DNA from: Aspidiotus rigidus
Taxonomy: Eukaryota > Arthropoda > Insecta > Hemiptera > Diaspididae
Assembly: GCA_035079385.1 (NCBI GenBank)
Contig: JAVHKY010000005.1
Location: 5,642,001 to 5,706,000, forward strand
DNA: 64,000 bases
Direction of reading: 5' to 3'
Shown here: in pieces, positions 1 through 12,099 of the stretch
Position numbering within the stretch: the stretch's first letter is position 1
Layout of the letters: every line of letters starts with the position of its first letter
Made by a program: the position numbers and the translations under genes
Notes under the pieces: model-generated
Database searches by the model: none
Seen by the model: the letters and a program-made list of their open reading frames with translations, nothing else
What the model was told of the DNA's origin: nothing

Positions 1-2280
1 TTCAGATGTAAATCTGTTCTTCAACATGATGTGAATCAGCCACGCACTCATTCAAATTATTTACACGCTATCCTACCAAAAAGACAGTGGAACGTACCTC
101 GGGCAAAATCCTCGAAAAAAGGTCAAATTCTTCATCTTGAATGAACGTATTATCTACATCGCCTTTGTGTTCACTTCTGGTTTGAATTTTCGATCGAATA
201 CAAAAACAATTAATTCATTTCCTTAGTGATTAAAATTGGCGAAGCATTGTCGCAGACTCCGAGAGATGCATTATAACGAATATTTTCATTTTATATTGAG
301 ACATATCTACCTACATCGTTAGCCGGTACTAAAAAAGGGAAGAGCGTTTTTCGGAGATCTTTTTGATTTACAAGAGAATCTCGATATTTTTTAGCTCATA
401 TGTATAATTTTTTCGTCCAGATAAGTAGGCGTTACGCACGTACCGGATGTCAATTAAAAGTACGCCATCGAGAATTTTTCAGTATCATTTTCACAGTATC
501 AGAAGTTAATCGCACTCACGTCGCATCGTGCCCTATGAAAAAACGGCGCGTGACGTCTTCTCAAATAGACAAAAAGAAACCTATTATTGTAGTAATGAGA
601 TGATCTGCTTGACTTTACTCTCGAACACACGTAGCCATGATCAGTTTCAAGAGTTGCTGTTTTGATGCTATTCAACTCATTTTCGTATTTGTTTTTTTGT
701 TTTATATTTTCAGACGCTCAGAGTACGAGGGGTATAAATGATTTTCTATGGTACGAGCCGACTCGCAGCCTTGAAATACGCATTCCGAGGCGATAAGGTT
801 CGAGTGTCGTGACGGCATTATCGCTGTACGTATATCACAGCACCTCTTAAAAAGTGCGCTCGAAATCTCTCGACTCTTTCACGCGCACTTAAAGGTTGCA
901 AATTCATACATACGTAGGAGTATCATAAAAACTCACTTACAGCTCACTTACCCCAATGCTATCAGCTACGATCTATTTTGAAATGGATTGATGCTATAAA
1001 TAGTCAGGAGCACATCCGTATGCGAGACGGATTTGGGTGCAGTCCTTCCCTCCCCCCCCCCCCAAAGAAACAAAATTCGAAGAGAAAAAAGTCGATAAAA
1101 AGAAGAGAACATTAGTTTAAGTTTTAACAGTTCCAAAATTCGAGTTTCGAATTACGAATTCTCCTGGTCTTTCTTTATAATACTGATGAACTTGAAAGAT
1201 GTAACCGATCATGAACTCGAGTCGTGATTCGCATCTTGATGACGTGGTAAGATGTATAATTATCGTTTGAATAACTCGACAATAAATTAAGAAAAGTTTA
1301 GGGACTGAATTTATTAAAAAACCGAAAAATAAAAATACTAATTTGAAAACAAGTATATGTAGGATGTCGATTGTTTTTACAAGTAGAACCCCACTCTAGT
1401 AAGTAAAAGCTAAAATTCTGAATTCAACCAATTAAAAGCAAGAAAGCGAGTTTTTTCGTTCTGATTATTGCATTAAATGAAACGGAAATAGGATTTTTTA
1501 GCGACGCATCCTCCTCTTCAATAGGTCCTCTATCGATATCTGGCTTTAATCGCTCCAACGAACTTCCAATTTATTAATAAAACGCTCATCAGTCATCACT
1601 AATCAATAAAAATCATGAAAATGAGAAAATCTTCAGTCTAGGTACATAAAATTTATATGTATGTTATAGACTGAATCATATGAGCGAAAAAATCGACCAC
1701 AACGCTTTGTGAAAACTTCGAAACGACCATAACGCGAATTGTGCGTTTTTAGTATTTTTGAAAACGTACACGAGTTCTGGAAATGGAAATTTCTGCTCCG
1801 CATTGCGGCTGTTTCAATAAATGAAATTAATTAACCACGACGTGTTCTCAAAGTATAAGTTCCAAAATACGTTCTTGCGACGGAGGAAGAATTTTCAGAG
1901 TTACTCAAAATCGATATAGATTATCCAAAGTGAGGGTACAAAGGACAACTAAAGGTGGTCATGATGCATCGGAAAGTCTTTGAAGGGGAAAATGACACGT
2001 GAAGAGGAAGCTGTTACTCAGGTGGGAAATTGTGGACAGACAAATGTCAACTCTGATGAGGATATCATTTGCGATAAGTGTCAAAAAAGAGAGGAAGTTG
2101 CACCTCAACGGAAGGAGACCAGTAGTGGCTTACAAAAAAACGACGGCTTCCTTAACAAAGTTAAACGAGGAACGTGGGAAACCTGTTTTATGAGTCATAT
2201 GGGATTTGGTATTGAGAATTCAAGGAAGCCTAAACCTACATAAAGCAAGCATAATGAAGGCCTCGACCTATATACTATAA
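1..2280. other. Non-coding stretch, no supported gene
   Basis: AT-rich sequence with short open frames only. None has flanking splice sites plus a recognisable protein. The longest frame (1980-2243, +) overlaps a dispersed repeat: bases about 2130-2250 reappear in inverted orientation at about 49660-49790, so I read it as repeat rather than gene. A run of ten or more C lies near 1050. Confidence 0.6.
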
Positions 2281-2289
2281 GCCTAGTAT

Positions 2290-2575
2290 AATATTGTTCG
2301 AGAGTCTAAATTTTTCTCGAATCTCGAGCTATGTATGATAGGAGGGGAACTTGGAAAAGTTTCAACTCTCAAGCTGTATATGATAGGAGGGGACTTGGAA
2401 AAATTCCAACCTTTGATCTAATATGATAGGCAAGAGGAACTTCGAAAAATGTCACCCTACAAGCTATACCTATACAATCGGAGTCAAAATTTTTCTGTTT
2501 TTCGCCGGACGGCGCACGGCGTCCGGCAAATTTCTCAAAAAACCCCCCATAGAACAGGTTCCCTGTTAAAATCAA
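2290..2575 (+). repeat. Hairpin-ended minisatellite repeat, copy 1
   Basis: About three to four diverged units of a module of roughly 45-60 bp (core: TATATGATAGGAGG then GGACTTGGAAAAA) are followed by a GC-rich self-complementary stretch near 2505-2525 and a C-rich tract. The repeat ends in the small hairpin AACAGG-TTC-CCTGTT at about 2553-2567. The same module and hairpin recur at about 15.5, 17.0, 49.5-51.6, 52.3-52.6 and 53.5 kb. This looks like one end of a non-autonomous mobile-element family; the class is not established. Confidence 0.6.
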
Positions 2576-2599
2576 GCCGAAAAATGCTCTAGCACTCGA

Positions 2600-5500
2600 T
2601 TTTTAAATTCCCATCGGTTGCGTCTTGGTAACAAGCGTTGGATAGTTGGTAGCCCTGACGATGGTCACCTTCACGTTCCACGCTTTTTGGACAAGAAAAT
2701 TCTGATGAAAACAAGCTGCGATTGACTGTAATCTTTCGGAGAAAATACGATTAACTTAGCCACAAGTCTGTATACCAAGATTCGATTAAAAAAGGAAAAA
2801 GTTATATCTTCAGATCAAATATATTCACTTAATAACGACTGATTATATGGCGTGGGTTGCTTAACCACCCCTACAGCAGGGCTTTCCAGTAAAGGTTTAA
2901 TCGCTTGTTCGTAATTGAAGAACGCATCGTGGTTAATTTATTTCAGTTGTTAAAAGAGCCAGAACGCGAAGAGGCAATTCTGATTTCTGCTTTTCCTCAA
3001 ATACCCAAAATCCGAATTTCGCGTTGCGAAAGTTTCGGAAATTTCACATCGCGATGCGGTCAATATTTTCGCTCATCCCATTGATGGACTTCGAAAATTT
3101 TCGACTGGTACCGGAGACCTGATTCAAAATTTTACGAGTTACCAACCGCTCTGCTTCTTGCAGTATATTAAACTAGGCTAGAAAGAGGCTTGTATTAGTT
3201 CATACTAGCTTTATTATAAACTAGGCTTATACTAGGTCCAAGCCTCTTTTATACTAGCTTTATAGTAGGAGGTCTGCATTAGTTCAAACTAGCTCTATAC
3301 TGCAACTATTATAAAGCTCAACATCTGAAGAGAAAAGCCCAAGTCTAAGTTAGACAGGCCTATTGAATGCTAGACTTGTACCAGGCCTGAGCCTCTTCTA
3401 TACTAGTTTTATACTAGGTTTGGGCCTCCATTATACCGGCCTAATCATTTTATATTAGGCCTAGTTGTATTAGCGAATAAACTGATGACCCGTCTTGAGC
3501 AGTTGCATACCTCGTAAGAAAAAAAATTCTTAAAAGTCGTTAGAGCTCAACTTACATAGTCTGTATGAGCCTACACAAATTTTGTCGACATTTTTCGACC
3601 TTTCACAAAGTTTCCTCAACGTGTTTCGTTAAAATTTTAATTCATTGATGAAATTATTTTTAAAAATTAAAAATTATACGTTCATCGAAATCCACTTCTA
3701 TTTATTTAACAATATAAAAATGTTATAAATTCTTAGCTATTTTCATTACGTAGGAGAAAAGTTCTTTATTTTTGAGTGGCAAACTTAGCTTTATTGGATA
3801 CACAAGAGAGAATTTTTCGTTTCTTTAGGGGCCATTCATTAATTACGTAAGGGCCTCAGAGAGTGAGTGGTAAAATCTCTACATGACCCCTACTTGAGGG
3901 GAGGGGGGTGGAAAGCTATTCTCACGTGAGTTTTTTCAAGTTTTTTCGCTAGTAAAAATCAGCAAAATTAATCTTTAGAACGAACGAAAAAAAATTATGA
4001 GTTCCCAATTTAAAAAGAATTCAGAGACGTTTTTTTTTTCAGGATTTTTGGCAAAACCTTACGTACGAAAGGTGAAGGTTAAAAAAACTCATCCATACTT
4101 ACATGAGGGAAGAAGGAGGGGGAGTGCGTATTTCAAAACGAAAAAATGTTGCATTCACAGTCATATATCCTAAAAAATATATTATTTAAATTATTACTCG
4201 ATTTCATAAGATACCTTTTTTTTTTTTTTGCTAAATCATTTCGGTATCTTTTAATTTTTCAGTAATCACTTCTTCACATTTACGTATGTCCCTTATTCTA
4301 TCCCGCATCAATTCCAGAATTTTCGTCCGTAAATCTACGTCTTCTTCGATTTCTAGGAAGAACCCGTGCTCGAGAAATTATAACAAAAAGCAACTTACAT
4401 CAGCCTAAATTTTTATCAAGTTATGATAATTTTTTTCTTTCAACTTCAGTTCTAGTCGTGGTTTCGTGTTATCGACTTTTTATTTTTCTTCTTTTTAAAT
4501 CAGAATTTTTATGGAAGCTCATTCTTCCCCGCAATTTCGAGTTTTTCCTCGTTTTTCCTTGAACATTAATGGTTGTCCCAGATAGGCCTATTCCTATTCG
4601 TAAAATTTTCCTATCTTTTAATTCCGTCAAGTTTTTATTCTATCCTGTGCCTTGAGAGTGAAAAATTCCTAATAACACTCAGATAAAAGACCCTTTGAAT
4701 CTAAGAACATCTATCCAGAGACGTATCCCTTATACCAAATGAATGCGTAATTGTTCAAAACGACGCCGTGAATCCGTGGATTTGATTTGAACTACCCTTC
4801 AATCATTCACTTCTTTACGAAGTACTTAATCAAATCATACAAAAACTGCCTAATTCTCCACTTCGGTATTACGGCTCCCTGGAAAATTTTTATGACTTTC
4901 TGAGATTTTTTAAAATTTTCGATTATACCTCATACAGGCCGGGCTGATTGATTTTCGACGTTGTACTGAGATAATGATTTTTTCAGAAGGTGTGGAAATT
5001 GAACAGATAAATTGCGACAAAAATATTCCCGATCTCAAAATTGGTATGATATCGAGCCTTTGAATTGAACGAGTATCATAACGTCAATCTTCCAAGAATT
5101 CACAAGGTCTGAGATTTTGAAGGATTTCTTAACCAATCGTTATTAATATTCACGGTCTATAGAAGTTGGATCGACAGAAAGAGATTTTTGAACTTCAAGT
5201 AAATAATTATATGAGCTGTGAAATTCATTAAAAAATATTCTTAAACTATGTATGAGTCCTCCAAATGGGAAAAATTATGAATTTCACGCGAACAATTTTT
5301 TCCGAGTTGAGAAATGAAAGACCAAAATTGAAATGTTGAATGAGATTCGGGCCAAACAGCGCTAGCGATTACGAGGAAGTAATTTAAAATCGGGGATTAA
5401 ACTACCATGTAAATACACACAAAAAAACGAAAAATTTGAAATAACGCACAAACGAAGCAGATTTGAGGTTTACTCTTTTTACGTAACCAATAAAATGTAC

Positions 5501-5860
5501 GAAAAAATAAGATAAACAAAACCCTCTTCACTTTGAAAGTTACAATTAGAATTTAAAAATTTTTCTCCATTATACCAATTATTGCTAAATAGGTTCAACT
5601 CCTATTTTTAGTTTTGGTAAAAGTACCAATACAGTTCAAAGCGATCCTAATGAATGACAGGCCTTTTGGCGATTTTCGAAACGCAGCATGAAAATTTGAA
5701 GAAAATTATTCCTGATCCGATTGTTATTAATAAATTAATATCTTATACGCATTCTCCCTATTCCAGTGAAAATAAAGTTACCATGTTACTCAGTATTAGA
5801 GACCGGAATCTATATGGGAGTAAAAAAGAAAATCGAATCACGATAAATGGAACGCAAGAA
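2600..5860. other. Non-coding stretch with TACTAGGC-type repeats
   Basis: No supported gene. Bases about 3165-3475 are a degenerate repeat of ACTAGGC/AAGCCTCTT words in both orientations. Similar words occur at 48.5-48.7, 49.6-49.7 and 54.4-54.5 kb. A possible MITE terminus (GGGCCATTCATTAATTACGT) sits near 3831-3855, but I could not find a convincing partner end. Confidence 0.5.
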
Positions 5861-5865
5861 TAAAA

Positions 5866-6115
5866 TGGACCCTAATAAGCAAAACTCGACCAAGTGACAT
5901 TTTTGAGATTTTGGAGTTATATACACTGTTGGAAAGAGCTCAACGAGCACTTTCCAACGGTGCTGATTAAAAAACTGGAAACGCAATACTCGTCGAATAA
6001 TTATGAATTGAAAATATCGACCTCCATCTATTTTTAAGTAACCGATTTCCTTTAAGTCTAAATATCATGAAACTACGTGATTGTCGCTTGGTCGAGTTTT
6101 GCTTATTAGGGTCCA
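5866..6115. mobile_element. MITE, TGGACCCTA-ended family, 250-bp copy
   Basis: Terminal inverted repeats of about 33 bp: the left end starts TGGACCCTAATAAGCAAAAC and the right end is its reverse complement, closing in TTATTAGGGTCCA. The interior is AT-rich with no coding capacity. A 137-bp relative with the same TGGACCCTA termini lies at 42543-42679, where an empty site shows a TA duplication. The flanks here (AAAA on the left, AATT on the right) do not show a clear TA duplication. Probably a non-autonomous DNA transposon of Tc1/mariner type, by inference from the TA target. Confidence 0.8.
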
Positions 6116-9100
6116 AATTCTACTTTGCCTAAAAATGTTGATATTGATGAAAATACCGAAAAATGCCGAAATCACGAAAAATCTTAGACATCAATAGAAT
6201 TGAAAAATTTTAAACCAGATCATGAAAATTTAGTTTGAAGTTACTAAATTTTGCCAGAAATTAGGTGGATTTTGTTTGAAAATACAAGTTTTTATTCCTA
6301 GAAAAAAAAAAATAAATAAATAAATAAATAAATAATAATAATTTTAAACGTAACAAAATGGTTTGCCTACCCGTGATCACTATTGAGCTCTTTCGAGATA
6401 TTTATTGGAATTTTGCAAAAAATATTTTTGACAGTTTTGTGATTTTTCCGATATTTATTTATTACATTCGAATTTTGTGAGTATATCAACTTCAAATTTT
6501 ATCATCATTCCCTCAGTAAGTTTTGACGACAAAGTAGATTCTTTGTTTTTGTGGACACTGGACAATCCGGAAAATTTTATCACGTCCTTTCATAATTCAA
6601 TAGAATATTGATTTAATAAAAAAAAAAAAAAAATTATATTCATCTAAATTCGTATTTGGTCTTTAAATTCTCAAAAACAGGAAGAAAAAAATTGATCTGT
6701 ACAGGAAAGTATGTATACCTATGTTCTCATTAACTAAAAATATTGAATCCCTTCTTTTTCCTGAAAAATATTTATGGATCGTGTTTATTGAATACGCATG
6801 AGATATTTATTCATCAATGTCGTATTCTCATATTTTCCTTGAACTTCATCTATCTTGCACAGTTCGCAATCATTATTACGCTCGTAACATAATTTTTCAT
6901 TACTGGAACAAAATTTCAATTTTTCTCATCCCCAGATCTTATTTGTCTTGCGTAATTTTCCTTTTTCGTTTTCTCCGGCTAAAAAAATCACACCATACAA
7001 AACAGCTATAGCCTAGCCTATACGTAATATAACAGTTCTACGGAACTATGGTATGGTTATAAACTTCAAGGGTCTATACCGCAAACTGCTGACGTTGCAT
7101 ATGCTCTATCCGTATTTAGGAGACTATCATCCCATCCGGCGACTTTGTCACTCATTTCAAGTTTATAATGACACTTTTTAACCAAAGGTGGTCTAACGCA
7201 GTACATTCATTTTGACTCGATACTCGCATAATTTGTAAATATTTGACTGAGTCGAAATCTTATTCTAGATTTAAGCAATTTTCGTCTCCTTCCATCACCA
7301 GACGATTATCTATAACTTTCTTCTATCTATATTTTCATATAACCGCAGCTTCTTTCTGGAATAGTTTCTCTGCCTTCATCTCGTCCTAATGTCCCACAAC
7401 CAATTTTTCAATTGACTGAAATCGGTCCTCAAATATAGTACACGGCTCTGTCCGTTTTTTCTTTTTGATTTTGTTTTCCTAATTTTTTATTCAACGACTG
7501 CGCATCACGATACTTTCTTCATCATCTGTCATTACCTCAAGTTTTTCCACTTCAATCAGTAAATATATTCAATTGTCTCCGGTGTATTTCGTTCTTAATT
7601 AGATAAAGTTCCTCTGATTTCACCCAGTGAATCATCAACTTCTTAATCTTGTGGTTGAATTTATTTGAATTTTGTTCAATTTTACCAACCCACTTAATCC
7701 TAGTTTAATTACGCACATTCAAAGCTGAACCAGCTACAACATGTTCGCCCAGTTTCGACCCGTTAACTTAAACCGTAGGTATTCTTAAATTCAAGTTGAT
7801 TAGTTAAGTTATCCAGAAATTCCTTATTCTCGTTTAATATTGTAATGGTCATTGCTTCCTTCGTCATTCTTATGGGGGTTGATAGGTTTGTAAGCCTAAG
7901 CACTGATGTTGATAGTATTGCACTGCGTGACGTTTTCTAGGAATTTGTCTGTATTACATCTCCCGCAGAAAGTTGTGACGATCCGCATTACCATTCAGAC
8001 CTATGTGACAGAGCCTTACAAAAGTACCTATTCCTCGGCATTAAGTTCCGAAGAAGTCATAGATCCAAAAAGCTGCAATCGATTTAGTTTACAAAATTTT
8101 GTTTTCCTCCAGCAAATTTTCCTTTTTCTGTGATTATACTGCTCTTCATTCGGCCAGTTGCCTTTTCTCATTACGTTTCATTAAAACAGTGGTCAAAATT
8201 TGTCGCGATAATTTCATAATTTTACCAAAAACGAACATGCAAAAGTAGGTTTATCGAAGATTAGTCTCCTCGGGCGCAAGAAAGTATGAAAATTACATAC
8301 CGGCAAAGAATATAGGAACGTGCTAACGGACAACAAGAAGACGAAGAAATCGTATAGCAGCAATTTACGAATGCAGAAACACTGCATACTGATTTATCGG
8401 GCGCAGGAAATGTTCGATGCACGTAATCTTCAACCGGGAGTGTCCATTATTAAAATTTTTCTTTCGGCTACGTCACATTTCGATCTCGTCGCCGTTGACG
8501 CCAGTATTGATCCCACATTCGGCACGTAAATGCAATCGCGAGCAAATTTTTAAACTGGCGACAATTTCGCAACACATTAAAATTTAAAAAGAAAACTTTC
8601 TTCCAATTTATAGACACTCTCCATGTACTCGTGTATACGGGCTTCTTATCATCACAAAAATTATTAAATTTTCATCAGAGAACTAAAGTCACCCCGATTG
8701 CGAATATAAATTCAAATTGTATATTATTATTGATTGATAATATTATTAGCGCACGCACAAGATAATGAAGAAAAATGAATAGAAAAACGAAGAAAAAAAT
8801 AAATAAATACGAATGATAAAACGCGCTACGCGATCCCGAGTAATCTCACGCTTTTCCACACAAGATGATAACACATTAACACCGAAAAAAACCAACTGCT
8901 TTGAGCAAACCGCGGTTAGGCGTGATGGTAGTCGCCGTGCATCGCCATCGGCATATTCAACTTCGGGCACAGCCGCTCTTCCTTCCAGTATTTTATTGGT
9001 ATACGCATGCGCGTTTTGCAACGTGCACCGGTTCGACTTTAATAATCTACTTTCAATATAATTAGGGCTGCGTCTGCGTAATAAAACGGTGTGCGACCAT

Positions 9101-9950
9101 AAAAATGCAGTAGTTTACGCCTGTATCGCGGTACAAGGGTTTGCAAACTCGGGGTAACCAAACGATGCACTTATTATAGAACAACAAGTACATACTGCTA
9201 TTCAGATTATGTAAAAGAGATGATTCCTTTGGTCAAAGTCACAAAAAAAAATCTTATTGCTTCGGCAATCGAGAACTCGAAGCAAGTCAGTTGGTAACAC
9301 GTTGGTAAGTAAGAATTTATCAGGAGTTTTAAAATCCAAATATAAAATTGGCTTCTTCAACAGTACAATTTTTATATATTTAATAAGTAATATGATTAAT
9401 AAAAACACACATAAAGAAAATTTTTTAATAGAGAAATTTCAATTGCCAGGAAAAAATACTACAGTTTGCTGGACGGATGGCAACAAAAGTTGAACATTTT
9501 CGTTGAAGTCCTACTGCTCAAAACAGTCACGGAAAACCGAGAAAGTCACAAAAAGTCACACTTCTTACAAGTAGGTCACGGGAGTCACGAATAGATATGG
9601 ATTCTCATTAAAATAAATTTAGAAAAGTGATAAAATAAAAGAAATTAAAAAAAAAAAAAAAAAAATGAGAATTCTTTGACAGTTGGAAATATATTAGACA
9701 CCCCTCTTTTCTAGATGAGAGAAAAAAATTTGCGGTCACGGAAAGTTATGAATTTGAATTTTTTCGAGTCGGTAGACACTCTTAAAATTCAAAATTTCTC
9801 AAGTTCTCAAAGTAGCTCAGAGCAGAGGTACTTCTTGGAGGCACAACTTTTCAAAAGAAAGACAGGTAGAGGATTTCTTTTTTCAAATAATATCCCATAA
9901 AATAGATTCAACAAATGATTTCAATATCAAATTTTTTGTCTTTCCTAAAC
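6116..9950. other. Non-coding stretch, no supported gene
   Basis: AT-rich, with an AAAT microsatellite near 6308-6335 and several poly-A runs. Bases 8813-9061 are slightly richer in G+C and open on both strands (82 codons +, 91 codons -), but I recognise neither product and see no consistent splice context. Confidence 0.5.
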
Positions 9951-11425
9951 TCAATAGAATGGACCAAACATGGATGGCCCAGAATGCTTCGAAAGTTCCA
10001 TATGTGATATTCTTTCATTAGACCTCCCCCACCATAATCGAAAACCACTTCTCCTACTCTGAGTCGAGCGTTCACAAGTATTCACAGAGACTGTCCATCC
10101 TAATCTGTCAAACATGGATTCATTCTCTTGACACAAAGAAGAATACTATACGAAGAATTCTTCAAATAAGACGAGATAAATTTATTCTCAAATAGATAGG
10201 TAACAATATTCAAATCAACTTACCAATGAACCTATCCCAGTTGGACAGTTGTAATTCATCTGCTCTTCTTACTGTAAGACATAAATAAGAACGTTGATAC
10301 TTCTATGCTTAGGTACCGGTATTCTTTAAAAATAATAACTGTGTTTTTAAAGTAAATAAATTAATAGTGGATAAATTCACCCACAAGTTTTTTATTTGAA
10401 ACATATTGTCGTTTCGACCGAGAAGCTAATCTTCATTACAATTAAGCATCGCTCACTCGCTCGAAACGTCAAAATATATCGAATAAAAAACTGGGTGATG
10501 AATTTAGCCTTTACTTATTTACTTTGATTATAGATGTCAGAGGAAGAGAGACACCCAAAGAGATACAGCGTTTGAAGAAGCAGAGACAAGTAAAAACGAA
10601 AGAAAAGACAAAATCACCGATAAATTTCAACTAACTGTGTTTTATTTCTCAACTTACATACGGGACTGTCGATGTTGGATTCATCATCTTCAATAGTTAC
10701 TAAATTGATATCTTCATTACATGCTATAAACACATAAGAACAAGATTAATAGAATTAGGTAGGCCCAGGTACTCTTTTTACACTAATAATTGATATGTGG
10801 TATCTAGGTACAGTTTTATCAAAGATAAGAATATGATCGCAGGTAGTTCAAGTTCTTAGAAGGAAATTTATAATGATTGATAGCCGAACGTCAGTTGACT
10901 TCTCTATTTTGAGTAAAGATTGGCAAAATGGAATGCATTAATACGTAAACGATCACCCAATTCTTATAGATATACTTGTACTTACGAGATGGCTGCTGCC
11001 GATGATACGCGGGGAACTCCCCAATTTGGCTATTTCCAGCGTATATCACCGGGCCCCTCCGCTCATCGAAACTGTTTTGTCAATTTCAGCTCGTCTATTT
11101 CTCCGGGTGAGATTTTCTTCTGTCATCTTCTTACCCTTCTTCCTTTGGCGATTCTCTATCGCTTTCGTTTTTTTCGCTCTTAATTTAATGTCACACCAAC
11201 TCTGAAAGATGATGTTGAATTCTTTATGAATGAAGTGGTTGATGGTAATAAAGATAAACAGTCCAATTTGATACAACAAAAGATATTGAAATATTTGTGT
11301 ACATAAGAAAAACTCACTTTTTGCCATTGGCGCTCATTTTTGGTCGCCCCCTCCATTAAATTGAGGTCAGTGACACACTCTTTCCACAAGTTTTCAATTT
11401 GTGCGTACAATTTGACAGCATCAAA
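9951..11425 (-). CDS. Zeste/Myb-SANT-like DNA-binding protein, N-terminus unresolved
   Basis: Five exons on the minus strand share one chain of intron phases: 11425-11318, 11201-10986, 10723-10658, 10271-10224 and 10126-9951 (TGA stop). The first two encode a helix-turn-helix-like segment: NLWKECVTDLN, then QWQK spliced to SWCDIKLRAKK, then a basic stretch. This resembles the zeste/Myb-SANT domain of insect regulatory and transposon-derived proteins (conserved EQW..W.D.K pattern). The C-terminal part is acidic, then unrecognised. Exon 2 is 216 bp, but the phases on both sides need 217. The frame breaks at the G run near 11048-11052, where one extra G would restore a Gly-Gly-Gly-Pro turn typical of the family. 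The start exon lies above 11425 and I could not fix it. The family assignment is moderate; that the exons belong together is fairly secure. Confidence 0.6.
10349..10525. repeat. Fold-back (MITE-like) element in an intron of the zeste-like gene
   Basis: Imperfect inverted repeat with arms of roughly 75 bp. The left arm contains AAGTAAATAAATTAATAG and the right arm closes with TTACTTATTTACTTT. The inner arms carry GTCGTTTCGA and TCGAAACGTC. It lies between exons 3 and 4 of the gene on the minus strand. Confidence 0.65.
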
Positions 11426-11875
11426 CTGATTTGTGACGAGTTAAGGATTTTTTCCTGTGCTCCATTGTCATGCGATTACATTGACTAATAAGCTGGCTGC
11501 TTTGAGCACTTCCAATCGCGCTTCCATTCTCGGATCTATCCAAATACTTTAGTCACACAATTATCAGAATTCATTTTTTGTTGGGTAAATAATAAAGACA
11601 AGAGTAAGAGCTGAACTTATGGCGAATCTGCCATAATAATTGAACAAGAAAAACAAAAACACAAGATACTCAAAAGTAATTTAAAAATAAATCACAATAT
11701 TAATTCAAACAAACACACGGTCTAAACTTTGCAAACCTCTGATAAGGCAATGTTGCCAACGATCACTGGGGGTCCGTCCAATGGATCAAGTTTCCGCTCA
11801 ACATCAATCGATACCTACACTCCTACACCTGATTCACTGTTGGAAAAAGTACCCAAAATAATATACCCTTCAAAC

Positions 11876-12089
11876 ATAATGGCTCCCATAAGAAATACCT
11901 ACATGCGGAGCAAAGATCATCACGTCACTAATGAAAAATAATGAATAGGTATATAAGGATGAAACGAATATATTTCAGTTTTTATGATCATGAGTATTTC
12001 AAAAGCAAATTTTCATTTTTTAATTTTCTCTTGTTTTCAATTAATGATGATCTTTACTCCGCATGTGTTTCTTATAGGAGCCATTATGC
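11876..12089. repeat. Fold-back repeat with about 50-bp arms
   Basis: The left arm at about 11876-11931 (with ATAATGGCTCCCATAAGAAA and ATGCGGAGCAAAGATCATCA) is reverse-complementary to the right arm at about 12040-12089 (TGATGATCTTTACTCCGCAT and TTTCTTATAGGAGCCATTAT). About 110 bp of AT-rich DNA lies between. No coding capacity. It sits just upstream of the zeste-like gene. Confidence 0.7.
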
Positions 12090-12099
12090 AGTTATGCTC

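Noticed and set aside
1980..2243. 87-codon frame with a CDKCQ-like motif
   Set aside because: The Cys pair suggested a zinc finger, but only one pair is present and the second half is dispersed repeat shared with 49.7 kb.
3831..4110. MITE with GGGCCATTCATTAATTACGT end
   Set aside because: The left end looks like a known type of transposon terminus, but the matching right end and target duplication are not convincing.
8746..9061. Overlapping open frames on both strands
   Set aside because: Slightly higher G+C explains the lack of stops; neither translation is recognisable and no splice partner was found.
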